A DNA stretch of 64,000 bases from NCBI RefSeq assembly GCF_010672455.1, contig NZ_JAAHGO010000011.1:4903-68902 (forward strand), in the 5' to 3' direction. The translations under genes were made by a program, and so were the position numbers. How positions within the stretch are numbered: the stretch's first letter is position 1; every line of letters starts with the position of its first letter. Below, one piece after another: positions 26,787-36,145 of the stretch. The DNA comes from Okeania sp. SIO2C9 (GTDB lineage: Bacteria; Cyanobacteriota; Cyanobacteriia; Cyanobacteriales; Microcoleaceae). The notes under the pieces are model-generated. The model searched no databases, was not told the DNA's origin, and saw only the letters and a program-made list of their open reading frames with translations.

Positions 26787-26984
26787 TTAGTCAATTATCC
26801 AATAACCATTTTGCCTCCAATATTGTTCATTTAAAGCTTCTTCTAAATTTTGTGGTTGAATCCAACCTTGGAACATTAAAAGTTCTCCTAGTTTCATATG
26901 CAAGGAAGTCTGAATGTCTATTGCTTGGTTTAGTTGAACCTGGGAAATTAATTGTCTTCGGATTAAAATTTCACCTATTTTCAT
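26787..26984 (-). CDS. Small protein with tandem MshEN-type motifs
   Basis: 65 residues that are little more than two copies of the MshEN motif found at the N-terminus of type II secretion/pilus ATPases: KIGEILIRRQLISQVQLNQA IDIQ and KLGELLMFQGWIQPQNLEEA LNEQ. In MshE this motif pair binds cyclic di-GMP. The protein ends YWRQNGYWIID. Stand-alone versions occur in cyanobacteria, and their role is unknown; a c-di-GMP-responsive adaptor is an inference only. Its upstream region (26991-27055) is nearly repeated upstream of the lipoprotein gene at 28686-28760, so the two may share regulation or a duplicated leader. Confidence 0.7.
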   Translation of the reverse strand: MKIGEILIRRQLISQVQLNQAIDIQTSLHMKLGELLMFQGWIQPQNLEEALNEQYWRQNGYWIID

Positions 26985-27094
26985 TATCGTGTTTTACCTT
27001 AATTGATGTGGTGTGTTCATTAACTACTAGCTCTTGTCAGAGAGAACTTATGCAAGTTATTTCAACAATTAATAATGAATAATGAATAATGAAT

Positions 27095-27265
27095 AATTAC
27101 CTCTCCTTGAAAAGAAGAGGATTGACTAATAATGAATTTTTTTTTCTCTTGGTCGATTGGATATTGCTCCGAGACCTCGCCATCCCATCCTACGGAATGC
27201 TGCGCAAACGACTGCTTATTATCCCCTTAAAAGGGGAGGCGCATACCCACAATTTTTCGGTAAAA
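27095..27265. repeat. AATTACC...GGTAA-family repeat
   Basis: It begins AATTACCTCTCCTTGAAAAG and ends with CACAATTTTTCGGTAA, with GGTCGATTGGATAT and CTTAAAAGGGGAGGCGCATA in between. The same modules, often in the opposite orientation, lie at 43743-43892, 50652-50751, 51238-51416 and 57518-57617. It is inserted within the duplicated leader-like sequence that starts at 26991. Confidence 0.6.
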
Positions 27266-27326
27266 TTTTTTTCAAAAGTGCATAAGTTCAAATCATCAGA
27301 GACTATAATAAAAATGAAGTTAGTTG

Positions 27327-27938
27327 ATGAAGCTTTCAATTTTAAATCCTATGAATCAATCCAATACGACTATTTATCAATTGTTAGACTATCAAATCAA
27401 TAATTTATTAAACGAAAAGTTTGCCAAAAAATTAAGCCTTGGCAAGTATAGTAGCTGGGTATTAGACTTAACTGCAGCCCAAATTATTCCGATGCTATCA
27501 GCTATTGGTGAGTATGGCAAAGCTGGTATTCAATGTCCTGATATTGATACTAGACCGATTCTTTCTGGGAAAAGTCTTGATTCTTTAGGAATTATTTTAT
27601 CGTTAAATGAAGAGCAACAAAAAGCTCTTAACTTTCTTGGTAACTATTTTTGGAAGCAGGATAAATTGAGTCCACCTTTTGACTATAGTAAACGATCGCC
27701 TCATTTTGCTGAAAATGTTAACTGGGCAATAAATCTCACCAGTAGTGACTTATTTGGTATCATTTGGCATCTGGGAGGTTTCGGTATAAGATTCCCATCG
27801 TATGCTAAGAATTTTGGAAAATCTATTAATAGCTATCATTGTCGTGCCCAAGAATGTTTGATTTGTTTGATGCGTGTTGCTCAAGGACAACTCACTTATT
27901 ATCAATTGGGTGGTGAGAGATTTCCTTTACGAGAATAG
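27327..27938 (+). CDS. Hypothetical protein
   Basis: About 203 residues; I do not recognise the family. The N-terminal part has a helical segment (IYQLLDYQINNLLNEKFAKK), followed by WVLDLTAAQIIPMLSAIGEY and a Pro-containing loop (CPDIDTRPILSGKSLDSLGI). The C-terminal half contains NLTSSDLFGIIWHLGGFGIR and a Cys-pair region (CRAQECLICL). There is no signal peptide, membrane segment or known nucleotide-binding motif. Starts are possible at ATG 27327 or ATG 27351; neither has a clear ribosome-binding site. The composition is protein-like throughout and the frame is long, so it is probably real. It is flanked by repeats on both sides. Confidence 0.6.
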   Translation: MKLSILNPMNQSNTTIYQLLDYQINNLLNEKFAKKLSLGKYSSWVLDLTAAQIIPMLSAIGEYGKAGIQCPDIDTRPILSGKSLDSLGIILSLNEEQQKALNFLGNYFWKQDKLSPPFDYSKRSPHFAENVNWAINLTSSDLFGIIWHLGGFGIRFPSYAKNFGKSINSYHCRAQECLICLMRVAQGQLTYYQLGGERFPLRE

Positions 27939-28113
27939 AACACCAACTCTCATTATGAATAAAAAATTAGTAGTCCTAAAAAATATTCGAGGTATTAGCA
28001 AAGATTGGCGATCGCCTAATGAAACCAACTGTTTTGTTTATAGATGTGACAATTAGACATCACCCTCCCGTCTAGAAACTTGAATATTTTTATTTCAATT
28101 ATTATATCTAGCT

Positions 28114-28683
28114 TTATTTTGTCTTCTGCATTTGAAAGCCATTGTCTGTTTTTTGAAATGTAAAATTACTATAAATAACAGGATTTAGATTACAGTTTTG
28201 GTCTTGATACATAAAGATTACATATATATAATCTGCATCAGCTAGTTTGGCATATTCTTGATTAACTAACTTAACTGTATTTTCAGCAATCTTTTGACGC
28301 TTTTGTTCTGTCAAATTCTCCCAACTTTTATCAGCAAAAGTAATTTGTAAACTTGCGATATAATTAACATTCTTTGTCAAGTCAACACCTAAATAATTGC
28401 TGCTTCTAGTATCAAAAGATGCACCAGCTTCTCCTGGATAATGTTTGCTGAGAACTTCAGATAATTCCATTACATATTCCAGGGTAATCATCATTTCTTG
28501 AGCTTTTTGATTCATTTGTTGAAGTTGTTGATTATAAGTTTTGATTAATTCTTCCGTACCACAACTACTCAGCAATAAAAAAGGGAAAAAAACCAGTGTA
28601 ATTATCCCCAAGCGGAAAATAGGTATTGGCAAAAATCTACTAATTGAAAATGTAGGTTTGGTTTTTGGCAAGTTTATTTTCAT
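28114..28683 (-). CDS. Hypothetical lipoprotein
   Basis: 189 residues with an N-terminal export signal (LGIITLVFFPFLLLSSCG) whose LLSSC is a lipobox, so the mature protein should start at the cysteine (about residue 41) and be lipid-anchored. The mature part begins with a Gln-rich helix (LIKTYNQQLQQMNQKAQEMM), then an alpha/beta-like region with YIASLQITFADKSWENL and YIYVIFMYQDQNCNLNP. I do not recognise the family. The sequence upstream (28686-28790), with a GAACTTATGCA...TGCATAAGTTC inverted pair, is nearly repeated at 26991-27300. Confidence 0.7.
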   Translation of the reverse strand: MKINLPKTKPTFSISRFLPIPIFRLGIITLVFFPFLLLSSCGTEELIKTYNQQLQQMNQKAQEMMITLEYVMELSEVLSKHYPGEAGASFDTRSSNYLGVDLTKNVNYIASLQITFADKSWENLTEQKRQKIAENTVKLVNQEYAKLADADYIYVIFMYQDQNCNLNPVIYSNFTFQKTDNGFQMQKTK

Positions 28684-28740
28684 AATAATGTTCTACCTTA
28701 ATTGATGTAGTCTGTTCATTAACTACTAGCTTCCATCAAG

Positions 28741-28798
28741 GTGAACTTATGCAGGTTCTGTAAAATATTTCTAAAAGGTGCATAAGTTCAAATCATCA
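28741..28798. promoter_or_regulatory. Inverted pair GAACTTATGCA...TGCATAAGTTC upstream of the lipoprotein gene
   Basis: An 11-bp perfect inverted repeat about 30 bases apart, in front of the lipoprotein gene. The same sequence context (CTTAATTGATGTRGTSTGTTCATTAACTACTAGC nearby) precedes the MshEN-motif gene, but there the two arms are separated by an inserted repeat (27095-27265). Its role is unknown: a regulatory hairpin or the ends of a small element. Confidence 0.4.
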
Positions 28799-28910
28799 GA
28801 TAATTAAAGCTTGTAGTAGGGATAGGGCTAAAGCCCTACTACAAGCCTTAATTATAACTATTTAAAAAGAGATATTAATCTATATAATTACTCAAACTTA
28901 GATCAATATT

Positions 28911-30275
28911 ATGACTGACACTAAAATTTTACACCTAATTAATCGCCTCAGTTTTGGACCGACTCCAGGACAAGTTGAACAGATTAAAAATATTAGTATT
29001 GAAGTCTATATTCAATCTCAACTAAAACCTAATTATATTCCCTATTCAAAAGCATTAATTCAAAAGCTAGAATATCTCGATACATTACCTCTAAAACCTG
29101 GTGAAATAATCACAGAATTACAAAAACTTCAACAAATAAGAAAAGAATTAAAATTAGACCAAAGAGGATTAAATAGAATCAAAAGACGCTTTGAACAAAA
29201 AATATTTTTACAAGCTACTAAAGGACGTTTTCTCCGCACTCTAGAAAGTCCGCGTCACTTAGAAGAAGTTATGGTAGATTTTTGGTACAATCACTTTAAT
29301 GTTTTTGGTCGTCAAGGATTAAATCGTTTATATTTCAGCTCCTACGAACAACAGGCAATTAGACCCCATGTTTTGGGAAAATTTAGAGAATTATTAGGTG
29401 CTACTGCTCATCATCCAGCCATGTTAATTTATTTGGATAATTGGCGGAGTCATCGGGGAAAAATCAATGAAAATTATGCTAGAGAATTATTAGAATTACA
29501 TACTTTAGGTGTGGATGGAGGCTATACTCAAGATGATATTATTGCTCTAGCAAAGATTTTTACTGGTTGGGGTTTACCTCCTAATGTTAAAAGAGCTGAA
29601 GATGTAGATGGATTTTATTTTAATGAAAAACGTCATGAACCAGGAGATAAATTTTTTCTCGGACAAACAATTAAAGAAAATGGTATGGCTGAAGGTGACA
29701 TTGCTTTAGATATTTTGGCTAGTCATCCTGCCACAGCTAAACATATTAGTTATAAATTAGCTCAAACTTTTGTGTTAGACCAACCGCCAGAATCTTTAGT
29801 TCAAACTTTAGCTCAGATTTTTTTAGAGAGTGAAGGAGATATTTCTGAGGTATTAAAAACTCTCTTCAACAGTTCAGAATTTTTGCAAGTAGAAACACAC
29901 AATAGTAAGTTTAAAAATCCTTATCATTTTGTAGCTTCTGCCATGAGATCTATTGGTAATGAAGTTGATAATTTTCGACCTATTAATGGCATTTTAGACC
30001 AGTTAGGAATGCCTCTTTATGGTTGTGTTACTCCTGACGGTTATAAAAATACGAAAGAAGCATGGTTAAGCTCAGATACAATGATTCGACGTAGTAGTTT
30101 AGCCGTACCTTTATCTGGTGGTTTATTGGGTAGAGGCAAACCTATTAGTGCAGAAAAATTAATGGTGACTTTGGGTAATAATTTTTCTGCTCAAACTCTT
30201 GCAGTAATTGAAAATAGTTCTCCCGAATTGAGAGCAGCATTAATTTTTGGTAGTCCTGAATTTATGAGGTATTAA
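28911..30275 (+). CDS. DUF1800 domain-containing protein
   Basis: A 454-residue DUF1800 protein: LHLINRLSFGPTPGQVEQIK at the start, MVDFWYNHFNVF (the family's W.NHF motif), NENYARELLELHTLGVDGGY and DIIALAKIFTGWG, RHEPGDKFFLG, then HPATAKHISYKLAQTFVLD. The family's biochemical role is not settled. In many bacteria it sits beside a DUF1501 gene; none is seen here. There is no obvious signal peptide. ATG at 28911 follows an AT-rich leader and a GTAGTAGGG/CCCTACTAC hairpin at 28810-28845. The gene is intact. Confidence 0.87.
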   Translation: MTDTKILHLINRLSFGPTPGQVEQIKNISIEVYIQSQLKPNYIPYSKALIQKLEYLDTLPLKPGEIITELQKLQQIRKELKLDQRGLNRIKRRFEQKIFLQATKGRFLRTLESPRHLEEVMVDFWYNHFNVFGRQGLNRLYFSSYEQQAIRPHVLGKFRELLGATAHHPAMLIYLDNWRSHRGKINENYARELLELHTLGVDGGYTQDDIIALAKIFTGWGLPPNVKRAEDVDGFYFNEKRHEPGDKFFLGQTIKENGMAEGDIALDILASHPATAKHISYKLAQTFVLDQPPESLVQTLAQIFLESEGDISEVLKTLFNSSEFLQVETHNSKFKNPYHFVASAMRSIGNEVDNFRPINGILDQLGMPLYGCVTPDGYKNTKEAWLSSDTMIRRSSLAVPLSGGLLGRGKPISAEKLMVTLGNNFSAQTLAVIENSSPELRAALIFGSPEFMRY

Positions 30276-30469
30276 ACAATTAATTATTAATAATTAATAA
30301 TTAATAATTAATAATTACGTATCCTTGAAAACGGATATGATTGACTAAAAAGAGGCTTTAAGCCTTAATTATCTGGTAAGAAGGAAGAATATTTGATTTT
30401 GGTCAAAGTATAAAGTTATGAAAAAAAACCATATTTTCCCTACTCCCTACCCACTTATTTATAACTATT

Positions 30470-30905
30470 CTAACCGGACATGATATAATTAGCAATCTTA
30501 GCGGACTTACCCCAATAATCTCCCTGAATCAGAGTATGCAATTGCCAATCAGCAGAAGTTTGAGAATAATCGCTGCGGTAATGTCCGCCTCTACTTTCGG
30601 TGCGCCAAGCAGCACTTTTCAAGATTAAATAAGCAACATCAGTCAAATTGAGAGTTTCCGCAGCTAGCTTCAGGTTTTGTTCAGCCTGATCGGAATTTAA
30701 TTGTACTGTTTGGTTGGGTGTCGCCTTGAGTAAGTATCCCATAATATTCAAATCAGTTAGTTGAGTTGAGAACGCCAAATATTCAGTTGTGATATTCCAT
30801 CTTCAAGTATTGCTTGAGAGCGAGAAATACCAGTACTTTCCCACATAAGTTTGGGTAAATTTTCTCTGATTGAGTTAACTTTCTCCATCTGGTTATCCCA
30901 ATCCT
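30470..30905 (-). pseudogene. nadB: L-aspartate oxidase (nadB) C-terminal relic
   Basis: On the minus strand a first stretch reads MEKVNSIRENLPKLMWESTG ISRSQAIL (about 30890-30800), as at the start of the NadB helical domain (LR..MW...GI.R). After a frame change it continues AFSTQLTDL, NLTDVAYLILKSAAWRTESR and GGHYRSDY, the hallmark C-terminal motif of L-aspartate oxidase and fumarate reductase flavoproteins. The flavin domain is missing. The 3' end reads directly into CGGACATGATA, the end of the 172-bp MITE family, which supplies the last codons and the stop. It is a dead fragment. Confidence 0.75.
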
Positions 30906-30998
30906 GCTATATAGCACTACGCAAATAGGGAGCGGACATTTATAAATGCTCAAAGTTAGTCGATTACTTCTGACTTCAGACTTGCGCGTAGCGCTACA

Positions 30999-32984
30999 TT
31001 ACCCAGGAACGCACCATATTTTAATCGTCTTATCATTACTCCCACTAGCTAAACTCTTACCATCCCGACTAAAAATCACCGAAAATACATCAGAAGAATG
31101 ACCTTTAAGAGTTTCCAACAATTCTCCCGTAGTCACATCCCATAAATTAATAATCCCATTGCGATACCCACCCGCAACAATTTTTCCGTCCGGACTAAAT
31201 GCAACAGACAAAACATCGCTCATACCATATTTCAAATTCTGTGTAGGTGTCGAAATAAGTTCCCCTCCATAAACCTGCCATAACTTAATAGTGCCATCCC
31301 TACTACCACTAGCTAATGTGCCACCATCTGGACTGAAAACAAGTGATCGCACCCAGTCTGAATGGCCTTTAATTGTAAACACCTCTTTCGCCTTCTGAAA
31401 ATCCCATATTTTAATTGTGCGATCGCGACTCCCGCTTGCCAATATCCGACCATCTTTATTGAAAGCAACACTATAAACTCGGTCTTCGTGACCAACCAGA
31501 GTAAACCACCGCCTTGCTTTCTGCAAATTCCAAACTTCAATTGCCTTATCTCTCCCCCCACTTGCTAACGCCTCACCATCTGGACTAAATGTCACTGCAT
31601 CCACCCAGTCAGAATGACCGATGAGAGTAAACCAACGTTTGCCTTTGTTCATATCCCAAATTTCAATAGTCTTATCCCGACTGCCACTCGCTAACATTTC
31701 TCCATTTTCACTAAATGCCACAGTTTGTACTGAGTCGCCATGACCAGTCAGAGTATACCAACGTTTGCCTTTTTTGATATCCCAAATTTCAATAGTCTTA
31801 TCCCGACTCCCACTGGCTAAAATTTCTCCATTCGGACTAAATGCTACTGAATTTACCGAATCAAAATGTCCTGTCAGGGTCGATACACATTTCCAAGTTG
31901 ACTTTTGTGGTTGAGGAATAATTGTCGGTTGAATAACATGAGGTGGTGCAGTTATAGAATTTTTTGTTTGTCTAATGGGTGTATATGTAGATATTGGCGC
32001 TCTGGTGGGGGTAGGAGATGGTGTTGGTCTTCTGGTGGGAGACGGTGTGGGTGAAGAAATATTAGGGAGAGTAGGGAACTTCTGCTCTGGGTTTAATTCT
32101 TTCATTACCTCAGCAGCAGACTGATAACGCATTTTGGGGTTAGTTGCCAACATTTTATCAAGAATTCGAGCCAACATACTATTAATAGACTGATTCAAAT
32201 AATCTCGCCACACCCATTTATCTTTCATTACATCAAATAGATCGAAAGGAGAAACTTGAGTTAATAAATGAATACAAGTCACCCCCAAACTATAGATATC
32301 GCTAGCAAAAATAGCATGACCTCTTACTTGTTCTGGAGCTACATATTCCGGACTGCCAATAATTGTTCCAGGTTGCATTAAAGAAGTTCCAGTAATAACT
32401 TTAGCTGCACCAAAATCAACTAATACTAATTGATTATTATTAGTCATCCATCCTGTAGTTTGTGGTGGAAAATTACGACGAATAATATTTTCTGGTTTAA
32501 TATCCCGATGAATTACTTTATGTTCGTGAATAAACTGTAAAACTGGTAATAATTCATTCAATATTTGTTTGATTTGACCGTCGTTAAAAGGACCTATTTT
32601 TGTTGACTCTTGAGCAAGATTAGAACCATCAATAAATTCCTGTACTAAATATTGATTATTATCCTGTTCAAAGTGAGCTAATAATTCTGGAATTTGTGGA
32701 TGTTGACCAAGTTCATCTAATCTAACTGCTTCTTGTTGAAATAACTCAGCAGCTTTTTTTGGGTCGCCAGTATTTTGAGGTAAAAATTGTTTAATTACAC
32801 AAGGAGGATGAGAAGGTTTATCTTCATCTACAGCAAAAAAAGTCCTACCAAAGCCACCCCTACCAATAGGTTTAATCGGACGATACCTTTCTCTGAGCAA
32901 TAACTTTGACCCACAAGCTAGACAATATAATGTTTCTTCAGGATTTTGGGGATTTGGGCATTGAGGATTTAAACAGTAGCTCAT
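30999..32984 (-). CDS. Serine/threonine protein kinase with WD40 propeller
   Basis: About 661 residues. A zinc-ribbon-like start (YCLNPQCPNPQNPEETLYCL ACGS) leads into a Hanks-type kinase: glycine loop IGRGGFGRTF, catalytic loop HRDIKPENII, DFGAAK, and APEQVRG. A Pro/Ser/Thr linker (about 310-370) joins it to seven WD40 repeats (GH...SVAFSPDG..LASGS.D.TI.IWD), enough for one closed propeller. Such kinases are common in filamentous cyanobacteria and phosphorylate proteins on Ser/Thr; the propeller probably recruits partners. The ATG at 32984 (MSYCLNPQ) is chosen because the related GUN4 kinase at 34482 starts the same way; a TTG nine codons upstream is unlikely. Confidence 0.92.
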   Translation of the reverse strand: MSYCLNPQCPNPQNPEETLYCLACGSKLLLRERYRPIKPIGRGGFGRTFFAVDEDKPSHPPCVIKQFLPQNTGDPKKAAELFQQEAVRLDELGQHPQIPELLAHFEQDNNQYLVQEFIDGSNLAQESTKIGPFNDGQIKQILNELLPVLQFIHEHKVIHRDIKPENIIRRNFPPQTTGWMTNNNQLVLVDFGAAKVITGTSLMQPGTIIGSPEYVAPEQVRGHAIFASDIYSLGVTCIHLLTQVSPFDLFDVMKDKWVWRDYLNQSINSMLARILDKMLATNPKMRYQSAAEVMKELNPEQKFPTLPNISSPTPSPTRRPTPSPTPTRAPISTYTPIRQTKNSITAPPHVIQPTIIPQPQKSTWKCVSTLTGHFDSVNSVAFSPNGEILASGSRDKTIEIWDIKKGKRWYTLTGHGDSVQTVAFSENGEMLASGSRDKTIEIWDMNKGKRWFTLIGHSDWVDAVTFSPDGEALASGGRDKAIEVWNLQKARRWFTLVGHEDRVYSVAFNKDGRILASGSRDRTIKIWDFQKAKEVFTIKGHSDWVRSLVFSPDGGTLASGSRDGTIKLWQVYGGELISTPTQNLKYGMSDVLSVAFSPDGKIVAGGYRNGIINLWDVTTGELLETLKGHSSDVFSVIFSRDGKSLASGSNDKTIKIWCVPG

Positions 32985-33041
32985 ATTATAAGTATTAAAA
33001 AGATTCGGCAACTATAGAGCTACGCGCAAGTTAGAAGTCAG

Positions 33042-33066
33042 TAGGGGCGAATGGCATTCGCCCCGA
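33042..33066. repeat. REP-like palindrome, ATGGCAT variant
   Basis: GTAGGGGCGAATGGCATTCG CCCCGAC, a near-perfect palindrome of the dispersed GTAGGGGCGAAYGG family, upstream of the WD40 kinase gene. Confidence 0.6.
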
Positions 33067-33240
33067 CAGAAGTCAGAAGTTATCCTTGACTGAATTTGAG
33101 TATTTATAATTGTCCTAACCTATTTGCGTAGTGCTATATCTCTATATTAATTCTTCCCTTGGACAGAGTGTAAATAGCCTAAATTGAACTATAAGTCTGG
33201 TATTACTGAACTTACGCCGAATTTATGTCTAATAATAATT

Positions 33241-33519
33241 ATGTCAAATGTTAATTTAACTGATGATATCCAAGTTTCCCAGCCTTCTCAGCAAGTGCCA
33301 TTATGGGCAAAAGCGATCGCTTTATTGACTCTTTTTAATCTTACTTTAGGACTATTTAATATTAGTTATGTGCCATTGCGGGACATTTATTTCAGGTATT
33401 TACCTGCTCTTGTTAGAGTTTACTACCCGATCAAAGGTATCAAACCTAATATTCAGACGGATAACTATGTTGTTACTGTGAATCAATTGGTGGCACAACT
33501 ACCAGAAGAGGTTCTTTAA
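33241..33519 (+). pseudogene. Truncated conserved membrane protein, N-terminal part
   Basis: About 92 residues: a polar start (MSNVNLTDDIQVSQPSQQ), one hydrophobic segment (ALLTLFNLTLGLFNISYVPL) and RYLPALVRVYYPIKGIKPN, ending at a stop after PEEVL. From memory the segment LFNISYVPLRD.Y....P..V..YDPIKGIEP opens a longer cyanobacterial membrane protein, so this looks like a 5' fragment. The downstream junction falls exactly where the broken Uma2 gene on the other strand ends, which suggests a rearrangement joined the two. It could still be expressed as a short protein. Confidence in the truncation is moderate. Confidence 0.5.
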
Positions 33520-33796
33520 TTAATTCTGATTTATCTAAAACAATAACATCAGGACGTAGGGCAGTTGCTTCAGCAAATAGGGGTTTGACTAAACAATTTT
33601 TAGGAATCAACCAGTTGAAATTATTCCGAAAAATTTAAACATAAATTCTACCAGCAATACTTCCAGCAACAGCTTCGTGAAGGCCAGTAGGTTGCATATC
33701 TCTTAATTCTCCGTCAATGAGTTCATACCTTGTATTATCTCCATATTGGGTAATAAATTCTTCAAAGCTTAGTTCTTTGGATGAGGCGTAAGTCAT
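33512..33796 (-). pseudogene. Uma2 family gene fragment with an in-frame TAA
   Basis: From ATG 33796 the minus strand reads MTYASSKELSFEEFITQYGD, NTRYELIDGELRDMQPTGLH, AGRIYV, then TAA (33635-33637), then continues in the same frame IFRNNFNWLIPKNCLVKP and EATALRPDVIVLDKSELIKE, all typical of Uma2 (DUF820) endonucleases. The rest is lost at the junction with the membrane-protein fragment at about 33512. Only the TAA breaks the frame; there is no shift. The replaced codon may have been Glu (GAA), but that is inferred. Confidence 0.75.
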
Positions 33797-33920
33797 TTCA
33801 CTTATCAGTTAACAGTTAACAGTTATCAGTTATTAGTTATCAGCTATTAGTTAACAGTTATTAGTCGTCAGTTATTAGTTACAAATATTAACGTTAAAAC
33901 CTATGTAGTGCGGGCATCTT

Positions 33921-34118
33921 ATACCAAGCGTGAAAAAAGAATGTTACAAATAATAAGCAGTATTAAAATAATTTGTAGGAAATATCTATTGGACGAAAAA
34001 GATAAATTACTACATAAGAAATGGTATCAAACCGATTTCCATACGACTCGGTCTTCCTGTCTCCTAACTCCTAAGCAGTAACCTAAGTATTTGTAGCAAA
34101 GATTTATCAAACTGGTAT
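33921..34118. repeat. ATACCA...TGGTAT MITE, 198 bp
   Basis: It starts ATACCAAGCGTGAAAAAAGA, shares GAATGTTACAAATAATAAGC with the copy at 39459-39647, and ends ATTTGTAGCAAAGATTTATC then AAACTGGTAT. It lies in the gene-free spacer between the Uma2 relic and tRNA-His. Confidence 0.65.
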
Positions 34119-34311
34119 TACCCGCGTACTGTACCTGAGTGAAATAAAAATCGCTTTAATTAGTTCTCTATTATTTTATTTTAGATATTATCATAACTTA
34201 AACACATCGAACCCAGAAACCCAGTATGAGCATAAATGTCCGACGATGGGAAACAGTAAAAAAAGTTTTAGTGCTGACCGCTGACCGCTGACTGCTGACT
34301 GCTATTAAAAA

Positions 34312-34386
34312 GGGCGAACGATGGGACTCGAACCCACGAATGGTGGAACCACAAACCACTGCCTTAACCACTTGGCCACGCTCGCC
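34312..34386 (-). tRNA. tRNA-His (GTG anticodon)
   Basis: On the minus strand the acceptor GGCGAGC pairs with GTTCGCC, with discriminator C following, as expected for tRNA-His. The anticodon loop TTGTGGT carries GTG. The T-arm TGGGTTCGAGTCCCA is perfect. No CCA is encoded. The base before G1 is T, so a genomic G-1 is not obvious and the extra G may be added or absent. The tRNA lies between a repeat-rich spacer and the GUN4 kinase gene. Confidence 0.9.
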
Positions 34387-34481
34387 ATACATATTTTTCT
34401 TACAGTAAACTACTATAGCATCACTAAATTATATTTGTAAAGCCCCTAGACAAAAATCTAAAATATAAAACCAACCCCTCA

Positions 34482-36011
34482 ATGAGTTATTGTGTTAACC
34501 CTCAATGTCCCAATCCTGAAAACCCAGACACAGCAATCTATTGCCAAAGCTGCCGATCGCCCCTACTCCTCCACAGGCGTTATCGTCTCCTGAAAAAAGT
34601 CGGTCAGGGAAGCTTTGGCAAAACATTTTTGGGCGTAGACGAAAAACATCCTCTGAAACTCCCATGTATTCTCAAGCAACTTTCATTTCCTACCCAAGAC
34701 CCAGAAAACCGTCAGACAACAGCAAGATTATTTCGGCGAGAGGTGATGCGGTTAGTACAGTTGGGGCAACATCCACAAATTCCTTTGCTTTTAGCTCACT
34801 TCCAAGACAATCAAAATTTGTATTTGGTGCAGGAATATATTCAGGGTTTGACCCTTAAGCAAGAATTACAACAACAAGGGGTATTTAACGAAGAACAAAT
34901 ATGGCAATTTTTGCGAAGTTTATTGCCAGTATTGCGGTTTATTCATCAACATCAAATTATTCATCGGGATATTAAACCAGAAAATATTATTCGTCGTATT
35001 TCTCCACCTATTAACTATCAAAAACCACCCCACCTACCTGGAGAAAATCAAGCAGGGGAAAAATTAGGAAAAATGGGAGAATTTGTATTAATTGATTTTG
35101 GCGTGGCGAAGTTGTTGACAGGTACAGCTTTAATTCTTAATGGTACTGTTATTGGTAGTCCCGAATATATGGCACCGGAGCAAACTAGAGGGAAAGCACT
35201 GCCAGCAAGTGACTTATTTAGTTTGGGTGTAACTTGCATTCATTTACTGACGAATGTTGCGCCGTGGGATATGTTTGATGTTGTTAATGACTGTTGGAGA
35301 TGGCGAGATTTTTTGCCGAGTGGGAGTAGTGTTAGTCAAGGTCTCGGCAATATATTAGATAAGTTGTTACAAAATTCTGTGAGTCAACGCTATCAGACAG
35401 CGGAACAAGTTTTGGAGGCGTTGGAGTCTAGGTCTGGTATTGTCAGGCAACCTGTGAAAAATGTTGAGTATTTGGCGTTGGTAAATCAAAAGTTGTCTGT
35501 GTTGCTATCGGTGCAGAGTTTGGTGGGGAGATTTATTCCGCAAGTTTTGACACTGGATGAAAATGAGTTAATTTCGGCAGTGGGGGTAGAGTATGAGAAA
35601 TTGCAGTATTTGTTGGCAGTGCAAAAGTGGCAGGAAGCAGATATGGAAACGTGGGGAGTTTTATGTGATGCTTTGGGTAAGAGGAGAAAAAGTTATTTCT
35701 TTCGGGATGATATTGATAATTTGCCTTGTGAAGACTTGCTGACTATCGATCGCCTTTGGGTGAAGTATAGTCAAGGGAAGTTTGGGTTTAGCGTGCAAAA
35801 ACAGATTTATGAAAGTGTGGATGAAGATTATGGAGAATTTTGTAGTCAGGTTGGTTGGTTGACTTATAATATGCACTTTCGTCATCAAGGATTTAAGTTT
35901 AGAAGTTGGGCACCAGTTGGTCATTTACCTTCAAGAATTTGGGTGGGTGGTCAGAAGTGCTGGAGTCATGCTGAGACAATGGCGAAAAAGTTGGATAAGT
36001 GTTTGTTGTAG
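34482..36011 (+). CDS. Serine/threonine protein kinase with C-terminal GUN4 domain
   Basis: 509 residues. A zinc-ribbon-like start (CVNPQCPNPENPDTAIYCQS C) is followed by a Hanks-type kinase: VGQGSFGKTFLG, the catalytic loop HQIIHRDIKPENIIRR, LIDFGVAKL and MAPEQTRGKALPASDLFSLG. The C-terminal 140 residues are a GUN4 domain (YEKLQYLLAVQKWQEADMET, then IDRLWVKYSQGKFGFSVQKQ). Stand-alone GUN4 binds porphyrins and activates magnesium chelatase; fused to a kinase it may make signalling responsive to tetrapyrroles, which is inference. It is notable that chlH, the porphyrin-binding chelatase subunit, is in the same window. The N-terminal half is related to the WD40 kinase at 30999. Confidence 0.92.
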   Translation: MSYCVNPQCPNPENPDTAIYCQSCRSPLLLHRRYRLLKKVGQGSFGKTFLGVDEKHPLKLPCILKQLSFPTQDPENRQTTARLFRREVMRLVQLGQHPQIPLLLAHFQDNQNLYLVQEYIQGLTLKQELQQQGVFNEEQIWQFLRSLLPVLRFIHQHQIIHRDIKPENIIRRISPPINYQKPPHLPGENQAGEKLGKMGEFVLIDFGVAKLLTGTALILNGTVIGSPEYMAPEQTRGKALPASDLFSLGVTCIHLLTNVAPWDMFDVVNDCWRWRDFLPSGSSVSQGLGNILDKLLQNSVSQRYQTAEQVLEALESRSGIVRQPVKNVEYLALVNQKLSVLLSVQSLVGRFIPQVLTLDENELISAVGVEYEKLQYLLAVQKWQEADMETWGVLCDALGKRRKSYFFRDDIDNLPCEDLLTIDRLWVKYSQGKFGFSVQKQIYESVDEDYGEFCSQVGWLTYNMHFRHQGFKFRSWAPVGHLPSRIWVGGQKCWSHAETMAKKLDKCLL

Positions 36012-36145
36012 GTAGTAGCTGAAATAATTTTATGGAAAGGTTTAGCTATCAACCCATAAAAGTCAAAAAAACCGATATTTGAGGAATTGATTTTTTCTTA
36101 GCGATCGCTTATACTACTACCAAAATTTTAAAGTGGATTGAAAAT

